Below are positions 15,862 through 23,962 of a stretch of DNA of 64,000 nucleotides, piece by piece. The notes under the pieces are model-generated. The model did no database searches, was not told where the DNA came from, and saw nothing but the letters and a program-made list of their open reading frames with translations. This stretch comes from Bradyrhizobium sp. Rc3b (GTDB lineage Bacteria > Pseudomonadota > Alphaproteobacteria > Rhizobiales > Xanthobacteraceae). The position numbers and the translations under genes were made by a program. Where the stretch lies: the NCBI RefSeq assembly GCF_900114915.1, contig NZ_FOUS01000010.1, forward strand, positions 248,001 to 312,000. The letters are read 5' to 3'. Each line of letters begins with the position of its first letter. Positions within the stretch are counted from its first letter, which is position 1.

Positions 15862-18048
15862 ATGAATAAGCATATCTCGCCGCGGCTCAACCGCCGCGCC
15901 TTCGTCATCGGCACGGCCGCGGTCGGTGCCGGCCTCGCCATCGGCCTCGACCTCCCCTTCGGCGGGCCCGCCGTGGTCCGTGCCGCCGACGGCTCGCCGG
16001 AGATCGGCGCCTGGGTCGTGGTCAGGCCCGACGACACCGTCGTGATCCGCATCGCCCGCTCCGAGATGGGTCAGGGCTCGCTGACCGGCCTTGCCCAACT
16101 CGTCGCCGAGGAGCTCGAATGCGACTGGACCAAGGTCACGACCGAATATCCGACACCCGGCCAGAGCGTCGCTCGCAAGCGCGTCTGGGGTGATTTTTCG
16201 ACCGGCGGCAGCCGCGGCATCCGCTCCTCGCAGGACTATGTCCGCAAGGGCGGCGCCACCGCGCGCGTGATGCTGATCCAGGCCGCCGCCGATGCATGGA
16301 AGGTGCCGGCCTCCGAATGCGCGGCCGCGAACAGCGTCATCACCCACACGCCATCGGGCAGGACCACGACCTACGGCAAGGTCGCCGAAGCCGCCGCCAA
16401 GCTGACGCCGCCGGCGGACGTCAAGCTGAAGGATCCGAAGGACTGGAAGCTGATCGGCAAGGGCGTGAAGCGGCTCGACACCGTCGACAAGACCAACGGC
16501 GCCATGATCTACGGCGCCGACATCAAGCTGCCGGGCATGCTGAATGCGGCGATCAAGGATTGCCCCGTGTTCGGCGGCAAGCTGAAGAGCTTTGACGAAG
16601 CCAAGATCGCCAGCATGAAAGGCGTCAAGAAAGTCGTCAAGGTCGGCGATACCGCGGTCGCGGTCGTTGCCGACACCTGGTGGCACGCCAAGACCGCGCT
16701 GGAGGCGTTGCCGATCGTCTGGGACGAGGGCGACAACGCAAAAGTCTCCAGCGAGTCGATTGCCAAGTGGCTGGCCGAAGGCCTCAACAACGACCAGCCG
16801 GCCTATGTCGGCAACAAGAACGGCGACGCGAAAGCGGCGATTGCGAGCGCGGCGAAGAAGGTCGAGGCCGTCTACTCCTATCCCTATCAGAACCACGCCA
16901 CCATGGAGCCGATGAACGCCACCGCGCTCTACACCGCGGACAAATGCGAGGTCTGGTGCGGCACGCAGAATGGCGAGGCGGCGTTCGCGGCGGTGCTGGA
17001 GGCGTCTGGCCTGCCGGCGGACAAGTGCGACGTGCACAAGGTGATGTTAGGCGGCGGTTTCGGCCGGCGCGGCCAGACCGACTATGTCCGCCAGGCCGTC
17101 ATGATCGCCAAAGAGATGCGGGGAACGCCGGTCAAGCTGTTGTGGTCGCGCGAAGAGGACATGGCGCACGGCCGGTACCACCCGATCACCCAGTGCAAGA
17201 TGACCGGCGCGTTCGATGCCAACAACAATCTGGTCGCGCTGCACTACCGCCTGTCCGGCCAATCGATCCTGTTCTCGCTGCGCCCCGAAGCGCTGCAGAA
17301 TGGCATGGATCCGGCCGCCTTCCAGGGCGTCGCCCAATCCGGCGAAGCCGCGTTCGGCTATTCGGTGCCGAACCTGCTGGTCGAGCATGCGATGCGCAAC
17401 CCGCACGTTCCGCCGGGCTTCTGGCGCGGCGTCAACGTCAATCACAACGCCATCTACATGGAATGCTTCATGGACGAGCTGGCCCAGGCCGCAGGCCAGG
17501 ACCCGCTCGAATTCCGTCGCAAGCTGATGGGCAACCATCCCAAGCATCTGGCGGTGCTCAATGCCGTTGCCGAGAAGATCGGCTGGACGACGCCGGCGCC
17601 GCAGGGCGTCTATCGCGGCATCGCCCAGGTCATGGGCTATGGCAGCTATGTCGCCGGCGCCGCCGAAATCTCGGTGACTGACGGCAGCAAGATCAAGGTG
17701 CATCGCATCGTCGCCTCCACCGATCCCGGCTACGTCGTCAATCCGGCGCAGGTGGAGCGGCAGATCGCGGGGTCCTTCGTCTATGGCCTCTCGGCGCTGT
17801 TCTACGGCGGCTGCACCGTCAAGGACGGCAAGATCGAGCAAACCAACTTCGACACCTACAACTCGATGCGCATCAACGAGATGCCGAAGGTTGAATCGGT
17901 GATGGTGCCAAGCGGCGGGTTCTGGGGCGGCGTCGGCGAGCCCACCATCGGCGTCGCAGCGCCGGCGGTGCTCAATGCGTACTTCGCCGCGACCGGCAAG
18001 CGCATCCGCTCCGTGCCGCTGCGGGACCAGAACATCACCTTCGCCTAA
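15862..18048 (+). CDS. iorB: molybdopterin-binding subunit of the IorB/aldehyde oxidase type
   Basis: 728 aa, the usual IorB length. The N-terminus RLNRRAFVIGTAAVGAGLA is a twin-arginine signal, so the folded enzyme is exported. The molybdenum-domain segments are present: GQGSLTGLAQLVAEELECDW, YPYQNHATMEPMNA, GGGFGRRGQTDY, GFWRGVNVNHNA and, near the end, GGFWGGVGEPTIGVAAPA with the GVGEP active-site Glu loop. It hydroxylates a carbon centre using water, with electrons leaving through IorA. In IorB proteins the two domain halves are fused, as here. Electrons could pass to the cytochromes encoded downstream (inference). Confidence 0.88.
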   Translation: MNKHISPRLNRRAFVIGTAAVGAGLAIGLDLPFGGPAVVRAADGSPEIGAWVVVRPDDTVVIRIARSEMGQGSLTGLAQLVAEELECDWTKVTTEYPTPGQSVARKRVWGDFSTGGSRGIRSSQDYVRKGGATARVMLIQAAADAWKVPASECAAANSVITHTPSGRTTTYGKVAEAAAKLTPPADVKLKDPKDWKLIGKGVKRLDTVDKTNGAMIYGADIKLPGMLNAAIKDCPVFGGKLKSFDEAKIASMKGVKKVVKVGDTAVAVVADTWWHAKTALEALPIVWDEGDNAKVSSESIAKWLAEGLNNDQPAYVGNKNGDAKAAIASAAKKVEAVYSYPYQNHATMEPMNATALYTADKCEVWCGTQNGEAAFAAVLEASGLPADKCDVHKVMLGGGFGRRGQTDYVRQAVMIAKEMRGTPVKLLWSREEDMAHGRYHPITQCKMTGAFDANNNLVALHYRLSGQSILFSLRPEALQNGMDPAAFQGVAQSGEAAFGYSVPNLLVEHAMRNPHVPPGFWRGVNVNHNAIYMECFMDELAQAAGQDPLEFRRKLMGNHPKHLAVLNAVAEKIGWTTPAPQGVYRGIAQVMGYGSYVAGAAEISVTDGSKIKVHRIVASTDPGYVVNPAQVERQIAGSFVYGLSALFYGGCTVKDGKIEQTNFDTYNSMRINEMPKVESVMVPSGGFWGGVGEPTIGVAAPAVLNAYFAATGKRIRSVPLRDQNITFA

Positions 18049-18100
18049 GCACAGCCGCGGCGGCCACGACGGCCGCCGCGGCATTTTGCGGACAAGATTC

Positions 18101-19372
18101 ATGAATGCGCTGGTGACGCGGCGGAATGCCGTTCTCGGCATCACCGCCGCGGCCACATCGTTCGTCGTCCCCTCGATCCTGCGCGCGCAATCCGCAGGCC
18201 GCATCGTCGTGGTCGGCGGCGGCTTTGGTGGAGCGGCCTGCGCGCGGGCGCTCAAGCGCGCGCAGGCGGGCTTGCAGGTGACGCTGATCGAGCCGAACAA
18301 GACCTTCACTTCGTGCCCCTTCAGCAACGAGGTGATCGCCGGCCTGCGCGAGATGGACGCGCAGCAGTTCGGCTATGACAGGCTCGCCGCCGAGGGCGTC
18401 ACCGTCGCTGCTCAGGCCGCGACGGCCGTCGACGCGCAAAAGCGCAGCGTGAAGGCCGCCGATGGCGCCACGTTTGCCTATGACCGCCTCGTGCTCTCGC
18501 CCGGCATCGACTTCCACTTTGAAGCCCTGCCCGGCTATGACGACGCCGCATCGGAGAAGATGCCGCACGCCTGGAAGGCCGGCGCGCAGACCCTGCTGCT
18601 GCGCAGGCAGGTGGAAGCAATGGCTGACGGCGGCACGGTCGCGATCGCAATCCCCGCTAATCCCTTGCGTTGCCCGCCGGCGCCTTACGAGCGTGCCAGC
18701 CTGATTGCGCATTACCTGAAGACGAACAAGCCACGCTCGAAAGTTCTGATCCTCGACGCCAAGGACAATTTCTCCCAGCAGCGGCTGTTCGAGAGGGCGT
18801 GGAAGGAGCTCTATGGCGACATGATCGAGCGCATCGCGCTGTCACAAGGCGGCCGCGTCACCTCAGTCGATCCGGCGACCATGACCATCGTCACCGAGTT
18901 CGGCAACTACACGCCAGATGTCGCCAATGTCATTCCGCCGCAACGCGCGGGACGCATTGCCGAGATCGCTGGCGTGGCGGACCACACCGGCTGGTGTCCG
19001 ATCGATCCCGTGACCTTCGAGTCGAAGCTCGTCAAGAACATCCACGTCATCGGCGACGCCTGCCTCGGCGGCGGCATTCCCAAATCGGCATCGGCTGCAA
19101 GCGGGCAAGGCAAGGCGTGCGCCGCTGCCATCGTCGCTTTGCTCGCGGGCCGAGCACCCGAGACGCCACGGCTGACCGGCGTCTGCTACAACACCGTCGC
19201 GCCAGGCTATGGATTTTTGCTTGCAGGCAATTATCAGCCGAAAGGCGACATCTTTGCCGAGGTCGAGGGCGGCGCGACGAGCCCAGTCGATGCCCCGCGC
19301 GAATTGCGCGCCCGCGAGGCGACCGAAGCCGAGCGCTGGTTTCAAATCATCACGGCGGACGTCTTTGGTTAG
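18101..19372 (+). CDS. flavocytochrome c sulfide dehydrogenase flavoprotein (FccB/SoxF-like)
   Basis: 423 aa from the ATG at 18101; a longer upstream frame runs through the end of iorB. The leader MNALVTRRNAVLGITAAATS is Tat-like. The FAD fold GRIVVVGGGFGGAACARAL begins near residue 34. The family's redox pair is visible: one Cys in FTSCPFSNEVI, the second in PANPLRCPPAPYERASLIA. A later FAD site reads IHVIGDACLGGG. These proteins oxidise sulfide or polysulfide and pass electrons to a c-type cytochrome; SoxX or SoxA, encoded next, could serve. The C-terminal FCSD domain (residues about 350-423) is complete. Confidence 0.82.
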   Translation: MNALVTRRNAVLGITAAATSFVVPSILRAQSAGRIVVVGGGFGGAACARALKRAQAGLQVTLIEPNKTFTSCPFSNEVIAGLREMDAQQFGYDRLAAEGVTVAAQAATAVDAQKRSVKAADGATFAYDRLVLSPGIDFHFEALPGYDDAASEKMPHAWKAGAQTLLLRRQVEAMADGGTVAIAIPANPLRCPPAPYERASLIAHYLKTNKPRSKVLILDAKDNFSQQRLFERAWKELYGDMIERIALSQGGRVTSVDPATMTIVTEFGNYTPDVANVIPPQRAGRIAEIAGVADHTGWCPIDPVTFESKLVKNIHVIGDACLGGGIPKSASAASGQGKACAAAIVALLAGRAPETPRLTGVCYNTVAPGYGFLLAGNYQPKGDIFAEVEGGATSPVDAPRELRAREATEAERWFQIITADVFG

Positions 19373-19376
19373 AGCG

Positions 19377-20009
19377 ATGATGGGACCAAGTTGCCGCCAC
19401 GAGCTAGGTGCGCTCCCTCCCCCGCTTGCGGGGGAGGGTTGGGGAGAGGGTGTCTCCACTCGCGAGACTCCCCAAGAGGAAAAAGCCCTCACCCGCCGCT
19501 GCGCGGCGACCTCTCCCGCAAGCGGGAGAGGTAAGCGGAGTTCGCGGCGGCACCGTGCACCCAGTCCGATTTCTGCGGTTGCTGCGTTCATCGCGGCGAT
19601 CCTCGCCCTGTCCTCGCTTGCCAAGGCAGACGAACTCGCGCCCTACAAGATCGTAGGCGAAGGCATCCCGGCTTCTCTCACGGGCGCGCCAGGCGATGCC
19701 GTGCGCGGCCGCGCGCTGGTGCTGGCGCGCACCACGACCTGCATCCTCTGCCATTCCGGCCCTTTCCCGGAAACGCGGTTCCAGGGAGATCTCGCGCCTG
19801 ACCTCACAGGCGCCGGGAACCGATGGTCGGTGAGTCAGTTGCGGCTTCGGCTGGTCGATGCGGCGCGCTTCAACCCGGACACCATCATGCCGTCCTATTA
19901 TCGCAACGGCGACCTCGTGCGAGTCGGACGCAATTTCACCGGCAAGCCGATCTTGTCGGCGGCGGAGATCGAGGACATCGTGGCTTTTCTTGCAACGCTT
20001 CGCGACTAG
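19377..20009 (+). CDS. soxX: SoxX, monohaem cytochrome c of the Sox system (N-terminus uncertain)
   Basis: The mature part holds one haem site, C-I-L-C-H at about residue 122 of the listed frame, with a distal Met in DTIMPSYYR, and ends in EIEDIVAFLATLRD; all fit SoxX. In the listed frame, ATGs at 19377 and 19380 come before a dispersed repeat that is read as about 45 extra residues ahead of a normal signal peptide (ISAVAAFIAAILALSSLAKA). No ATG or GTG is available in frame after the repeat, so the repeat is either translated or the true start is a rare codon. SoxXA joins thiosulfate to the SoxY Cys. It is 8 bp upstream of soxY. Confidence 0.8.
   Translation: MMGPSCRHELGALPPPLAGEGWGEGVSTRETPQEEKALTRRCAATSPASGRGKRSSRRHRAPSPISAVAAFIAAILALSSLAKADELAPYKIVGEGIPASLTGAPGDAVRGRALVLARTTTCILCHSGPFPETRFQGDLAPDLTGAGNRWSVSQLRLRLVDAARFNPDTIMPSYYRNGDLVRVGRNFTGKPILSAAEIEDIVAFLATLRD
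19411..19532. repeat. dispersed palindromic repeat inside the 5' end of soxX
   Basis: A GC-rich element with hairpins CTCCC..CGGGGGAGGG and CTCTCCCGC..GCGGGAGAG at its ends. Related pieces are at 27629-27655 and 43584-43766. Here it lies inside an open frame and encodes Pro/Gly/Arg-rich sequence. Confidence 0.7.
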
Positions 20010-20017
20010 GACTGTTC

Positions 20018-20485
20018 ATGCCAACCACGCGACGACAATTTCTGAGCCTCGCCGGAGGCGTGGCGGCCGCCGGGACGATCCCGATCGTCACCCTGCGTCC
20101 GCTTCACGCGACGCCCGCGATGCTCAACACCGCAATCCGCAATGTCGTCGGCGAAGCACCAATTCGCACCGGCAGGGTGAAGCTCGACATTCCGCCGCTG
20201 GTCGAGAACGGCAACACCGTGCCGATGACGGTGAGCGTTGCAAGCCCGATGACGGCGGACGACCACGTCAAGAGCATCCACGTCTTCAACGAGAAGAACC
20301 CGCAGCCGAACATCGGCAATTTCTATTTCGGCCCCTCCACCGGCCGCGCTCAGGTCGCGACACGCATCCGCCTCGCCGACACCCAGAAGGTGGTGGCGAT
20401 CACCCGCCTGTCCGACGACACGTTCTGGCAGGTCGCCGCCGACGTGGTCGTTACGCTGGCCGCCTGCACCGAGGAGATGAACTGA
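20018..20485 (+). CDS. soxY: SoxY, sulfur carrier of the Sox system, with a non-canonical C-terminus
   Basis: 155 aa. The leader MPTTRRQFLSLAGGVAAAG is a twin-arginine signal. The body (LDIPPLVENGNTVPMTVSV ... VKSIHVFNEKNPQPNIGNFYF ... TRIRLADTQKVVAITRLSD) is clearly SoxY. Normal SoxY ends in GGCGG, where the Cys carries the sulfur substrate on a flexible arm. This protein ends ...L-A-A-C150-T-E-E-M-N: the Cys is kept but the glycines are gone and five residues follow. The frame runs directly into soxZ by a TGATG overlap, so no sequencing slip is needed. The carrier function may be changed or lost. Confidence 0.85.
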   Translation: MPTTRRQFLSLAGGVAAAGTIPIVTLRPLHATPAMLNTAIRNVVGEAPIRTGRVKLDIPPLVENGNTVPMTVSVASPMTADDHVKSIHVFNEKNPQPNIGNFYFGPSTGRAQVATRIRLADTQKVVAITRLSDDTFWQVAADVVVTLAACTEEMN

Positions 20486-20802
20486 TGGCCGCGCTCATCA
20501 ACGTTCCCGCGAAGGCGAAGCGCGGCGACGTCATCGAGATCCGCACGCTGACCTCGCACATCATGGAAACAGGCTTCCGCCATACCACAGACGGCAAGCT
20601 GGTGCCGCGAGACATCATCACGAGCTTCACCTGCCGCTACAACGGCGCCGAGATCTTCCGCGCCGATCTGTTTCCGGCGATCGCGGCCAATCCTTATCTG
20701 TCGTTCTTCACGGTCGCCAGGGAAAGCGGCAAGTTCGAGTTCGAGTGGATCGGCGACAACGGCTATTCCTCCACCGCGTCGGCATCGATCATTGTCGAAT
20801 GA
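20485..20802 (+). CDS. soxZ: SoxZ, partner of SoxY
   Basis: 105 aa, no signal peptide; SoxZ travels with SoxY through the Tat system. Features are the immunoglobulin-like strands RGDVIEIRTLTSHIMETGFRH, DIITSFTCRYNGAEIFRADL, and the closing strand EWIGDNGYSSTAS. It shares one base with the soxY stop (TGATG) and four with the soxA start, pointing to coupled, stoichiometric translation. SoxYZ is the shuttle that carries sulfur intermediates between the other Sox enzymes. Confidence 0.9.
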   Translation: MAALINVPAKAKRGDVIEIRTLTSHIMETGFRHTTDGKLVPRDIITSFTCRYNGAEIFRADLFPAIAANPYLSFFTVARESGKFEFEWIGDNGYSSTASASIIVE

Positions 20803-21578
20803 GCGTTTGGCGCGCGATAGCAGCGGCCGCATTGTTCGCCGCAGCGCCTGCCCTGCTCGCTGGTGAAGTCCCGCACGATGCGCGCCGGTCCGGCTACTCC
20901 TTCATGGGCCCGGACACGCGCGCCATGCAGGACGACGACACCTCCAATCCCGGCATGCTGTTCGTGCTCGATGGCGAACAGCTATGGGACAAGAAGACCG
21001 GCAGAGCCGAGAAAGCCTGCGCGGATTGCCATGGCGATGCACGCACCAGCATGAAGGGTGTTGCCGCACGCTACCCGGCCTTCGACAAGGCGCTCAGTCG
21101 CCCCGTCACGCTCGACCAGCGCATCAATCTCTGCCGCTCCAATCATCAGCAGGCGTCGCCACTGCCCTACGAGAGCCGCGAGCTCCTGGCGCTGTCCGCC
21201 TTCGTCGCCCATCAATCGCGCGGTGTCGCGATCACTGCCGGCGACGATCCGCAAGCAAAGCCCTTCGTGGAGCAAGGCCGCGACCTCTTCATGCAGCGGC
21301 AGGGCCAGCTCAACCTCGCCTGCACCAATTGCCACGACGACAATTTCGACAAGCGCCTTGCGGGCGCGCCGATCACGCAGGGACAGCCGACCGGCTATCC
21401 GCTCTACCGCCTGGAATGGCAAACGCTGGGATCGCTGGAGCGACGGCTGCGCAGCTGCATGAGCGGCGTCCGCGCCCAGGCCTATGATTACGGCTCGCCC
21501 GAGCTGGTCGCGCTCGAGCTTTATCTGATGTCGCGGGCGCGCGGCTTGCCGATGGAGACGCCGGCTGTCCGGCCCTGA
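20799..21578 (+). CDS. soxA: SoxA, dihaem cytochrome c of the Sox system
   Basis: 259 aa with a Sec signal (residues 1-21). Haem sites are C74-A-D-C77-H78 and C175-T-N-C178-H179. The active-site Cys that takes up thiosulfate is C220 in RLRSCMSGVRA, followed by the family ending YGSPELVALELYLMSRARG. With SoxX it forms the enzyme that couples thiosulfate to SoxY. It closes the operon: no soxB, soxC or soxD follows, and the next gene is on the other strand only 2 bp away. Confidence 0.9.
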   Translation: MSVWRAIAAAALFAAAPALLAGEVPHDARRSGYSFMGPDTRAMQDDDTSNPGMLFVLDGEQLWDKKTGRAEKACADCHGDARTSMKGVAARYPAFDKALSRPVTLDQRINLCRSNHQQASPLPYESRELLALSAFVAHQSRGVAITAGDDPQAKPFVEQGRDLFMQRQGQLNLACTNCHDDNFDKRLAGAPITQGQPTGYPLYRLEWQTLGSLERRLRSCMSGVRAQAYDYGSPELVALELYLMSRARGLPMETPAVRP

Positions 21579-21580
21579 GA

Positions 21581-22135
21581 CTAGTGCTTTGAGGCTTCCG
21601 CTTGCGGCGAGGTGGCTTCGGCCGCAGCCGCGGGTGTCGCGACCGATAGTCCATGGAGCCTCCAGCTACCGCCGACATCCTGAAACATCAGATCGAAATC
21701 GATCTGCAACGGCCTCGTCGGAATGGTGCCGCTGAGCCGCAGCATGCCGCGGCCATTGACGTTGGGTGCCGCCGACAATCGCGGGGCGAGAAGTGCGGCT
21801 CCAAACAGGTCGAACTTGCGGGCCCGCAGGTCGGAGAACGCAAGCGCGAGATCGGCGGCGCTATTCCTGGCCTGGAATTCAGGTGCGGCAAGGTCGCGCA
21901 ACACCGAATAATTGCCGGAGCGATTGGCGTCATTCAACGTCAGGAGCGAGGAGCGGATCAGATAGAGTGCCTGCTCGACGGTGACCTGCGGCCCGCCCTG
22001 TCGTGTCGGGGCCGCGGCGGGCTGAACCGCCCAACGATCCGCAAAGCCGGAAGGCGGTGATTGCATCTCCGCACGCATGGGTGCGCAGGCTACGATGAGG
22101 ATCGTGCCTACGATCAATCGTGGCGATACGACCAT
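21581..22135 (-). CDS. exported protein of unknown function, partner of the trimeric autotransporter
   Basis: 184 aa. Signal peptide at about 1-22 (MVVSPRLIVGTILIVACAPMRA), then VTVEQALYLIRSSLLTLNDANRSG and a body with strands and a core FDLMFQDVGGSWRLHGLSVAT, which resembles an NTF2-like small cone fold. The tail is Ala-rich. It lies 4 bp after the autotransporter gene in the same direction, so the two should be co-expressed; a periplasmic helper in adhesin assembly is one possibility (inference). Confidence 0.6.
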   Translation of the reverse strand: MVVSPRLIVGTILIVACAPMRAEMQSPPSGFADRWAVQPAAAPTRQGGPQVTVEQALYLIRSSLLTLNDANRSGNYSVLRDLAAPEFQARNSAADLALAFSDLRARKFDLFGAALLAPRLSAAPNVNGRGMLRLSGTIPTRPLQIDFDLMFQDVGGSWRLHGLSVATPAAAAEATSPQAEASKH

Positions 22136-22139
22136 GCAC

Positions 22140-23798
22140 TCACCAGCCCATGCGCAAGCCGACGCGTCCGCCGGCGACCCGCTGGTCGGGCCCGTAACCT
22201 ATTCCGCCGTTGAACTGCATGTTCTGATTGAGACGTAGTGCCGCGTTGAACGCGAGACCGTTGGCCCGCTCGAAGGTCCCGTAGTTCATGGTCACGGCAA
22301 AACTCTCATTCGGCAGCAGCGTCGGCACGCCGGCCATGGCAAAGGCCATGGCGACGCCGCTGGTCACCTTGCTGGTCCTGCTGCTGAGGTCGTCGAGGCG
22401 GCCGTTGATGTTGGCGAGCTGGCCATTGATGGCGCTGAGATCGCTGGCCGAGGCGATGCCGAGATTGGCAAGCGTCGTGGTCGCGAGATTGCCGGCGCCA
22501 TCGGAGGTGACAAGCTGGGTCGTGCCGCTCTGCGCAGCCTTGCTGGCCGAAGAGGTGATGCCGGCCATAGTGTAGGTGTTGCCGGTCGTCCCGAACGTCT
22601 GCTGGTTGGCGCGGGTCACTGTAGCGCCATTGCCGAAGGCGGCGGAATTGGCAAAGCCGGCGCTGGAATTGTTGCCGACAGCGAGGGCATTGGCCCCAGT
22701 GACCGAAACGGTGTTGCCGATTGCGATGCCGCCCGCGCCGGTTACGGTCCCCGCGTTCGCCATCACCAGCGCATTGGACGCATTGACGGTGTTGCCGGAG
22801 CCGAACACGGAGGATCCGGCAGCGCTCGCCGTGCCGGCCACCGCGTTGTTGGAGCCGACCACATTGACGTTGTCGCCCCGGCCGGTCTGGTTGGTGCCGT
22901 TGACGGTGTTGTTGTCGCCGAGCACGAAGCTGCCATTGCCGTTCAGCGTATTGGGGTCGCCGATGGCGTAGCTGCCATTGCCGCGCACGGTTTGACCCGT
23001 GCCGAATGCACCGCTGTTGGTGCCGGTGACGGTGTTGAACGCACCGACCGCGGTGCTGTTGACGCCGGTCACCGTGGTGTTGTTGCCGACAGCCGTTCCG
23101 CTCGTGCTGCCGGCGTTGACGACCGCCCACGATCCGACCGCCACCGAACTGTCGGCATACGCGTAGCTGTCCGCGCCGTAAGCTGAGCTGGCGAGGCCAG
23201 TCGCGGTGCTCCGGCCACCGGTCGCAGTTGCGAAGTCGCCGGACGCCCGGGAGGCGGCACCCACCGCCGTCGAGTACCAGCCGGGTGCACTGCTGTTGGC
23301 GCCAACGGCCACGGTTTGATTGCCGGTCGCACTGCTCACATAGCCGTAGGCGGTACTCTCGTAGCCGGTCGCCGCGCTCTGCGCGCCGGCGGCGGAGGCG
23401 TGCTGACCGATCGCGAGGGCGCCAAATCCCATCGCGGTGGTCTGCACGTTGGTCGCCTGACTAGAAGCGCCGACGGCGAGAGCATTATAGCCAGAGGCAG
23501 TGCTGGAGGCGCCATAGGCCGTGCCGGATGCACCGCCCGCCGTGCTGCTGGCACCGCACGCCGTGCTTCCGGCGGCAACGGCGACAGCGCCGCCGGTGCT
23601 GTTGCTGGCGTCGGTACAGACGAACTGTGCCTGCGCGGATGACACGTCGACGACCGCGGCCAGCGCGAGCGCCACCACGACACAGATCGCAGCCGGCCAC
23701 ATTTGCCGCCGCGTCGCTTCCCCCCGCGTTCGTCCCGCTGTCTCGCCGGTCCGCCCTTCGGCCAACCGCACCGCAAGACCCGCCCCTCGCCTATCCAT
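22140..23798 (-). CDS. YadA-like trimeric autotransporter adhesin
   Basis: 552 aa. A 58-residue leader holds a hydrophobic stretch and ends SSAQAQ. From about 60 to 390 it is built of 14-16-residue head repeats rich in Ala, Gly, Ser, Asn and Thr (ATGxxSxAxG- and VGxNNTVxG-like), the beta-roll of YadA heads. A short neck and coiled coil follow (DLSAINGQLANINGRLDDLS). The last ~70 residues form the membrane anchor, ending in strands GLAFNAALRLNQNMQFNGG and GRVGLRMGW. Three copies make one barrel in the outer membrane and the heads bind surfaces or hosts. The stalk is very short for the family. Confidence 0.87.
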   Translation of the reverse strand: MDRRGAGLAVRLAEGRTGETAGRTRGEATRRQMWPAAICVVVALALAAVVDVSSAQAQFVCTDASNSTGGAVAVAAGSTACGASSTAGGASGTAYGASSTASGYNALAVGASSQATNVQTTAMGFGALAIGQHASAAGAQSAATGYESTAYGYVSSATGNQTVAVGANSSAPGWYSTAVGAASRASGDFATATGGRSTATGLASSAYGADSYAYADSSVAVGSWAVVNAGSTSGTAVGNNTTVTGVNSTAVGAFNTVTGTNSGAFGTGQTVRGNGSYAIGDPNTLNGNGSFVLGDNNTVNGTNQTGRGDNVNVVGSNNAVAGTASAAGSSVFGSGNTVNASNALVMANAGTVTGAGGIAIGNTVSVTGANALAVGNNSSAGFANSAAFGNGATVTRANQQTFGTTGNTYTMAGITSSASKAAQSGTTQLVTSDGAGNLATTTLANLGIASASDLSAINGQLANINGRLDDLSSRTSKVTSGVAMAFAMAGVPTLLPNESFAVTMNYGTFERANGLAFNAALRLNQNMQFNGGIGYGPDQRVAGGRVGLRMGW

Positions 23799-23962
23799 CG
23801 CTCACCTTCACGTCATTGCAAATTGCTCGGGCCGGCAAACACTCACGTCTGGCCCGCGCGCGATAATATGAATATTCATGCCCGGAGACTGCGGTTCGAC
23901 GGCGTGGAAACTTGCCTGATCGTCCCAATTTGCAGACCAACTGCCGGAGGGAGCGGCCTGGC

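Noticed and set aside
15409..17037. A 542-codon minus-strand frame across iorAB
   Set aside because: Shadow of two well-supported genes.
22300..23700. Regular short repeats that could suggest a CRISPR or tandem DNA array
   Set aside because: They are the codons of YadA head repeats: the period is 42-48 bases, the DNA is degenerate, and there are no constant repeats with unique spacers.
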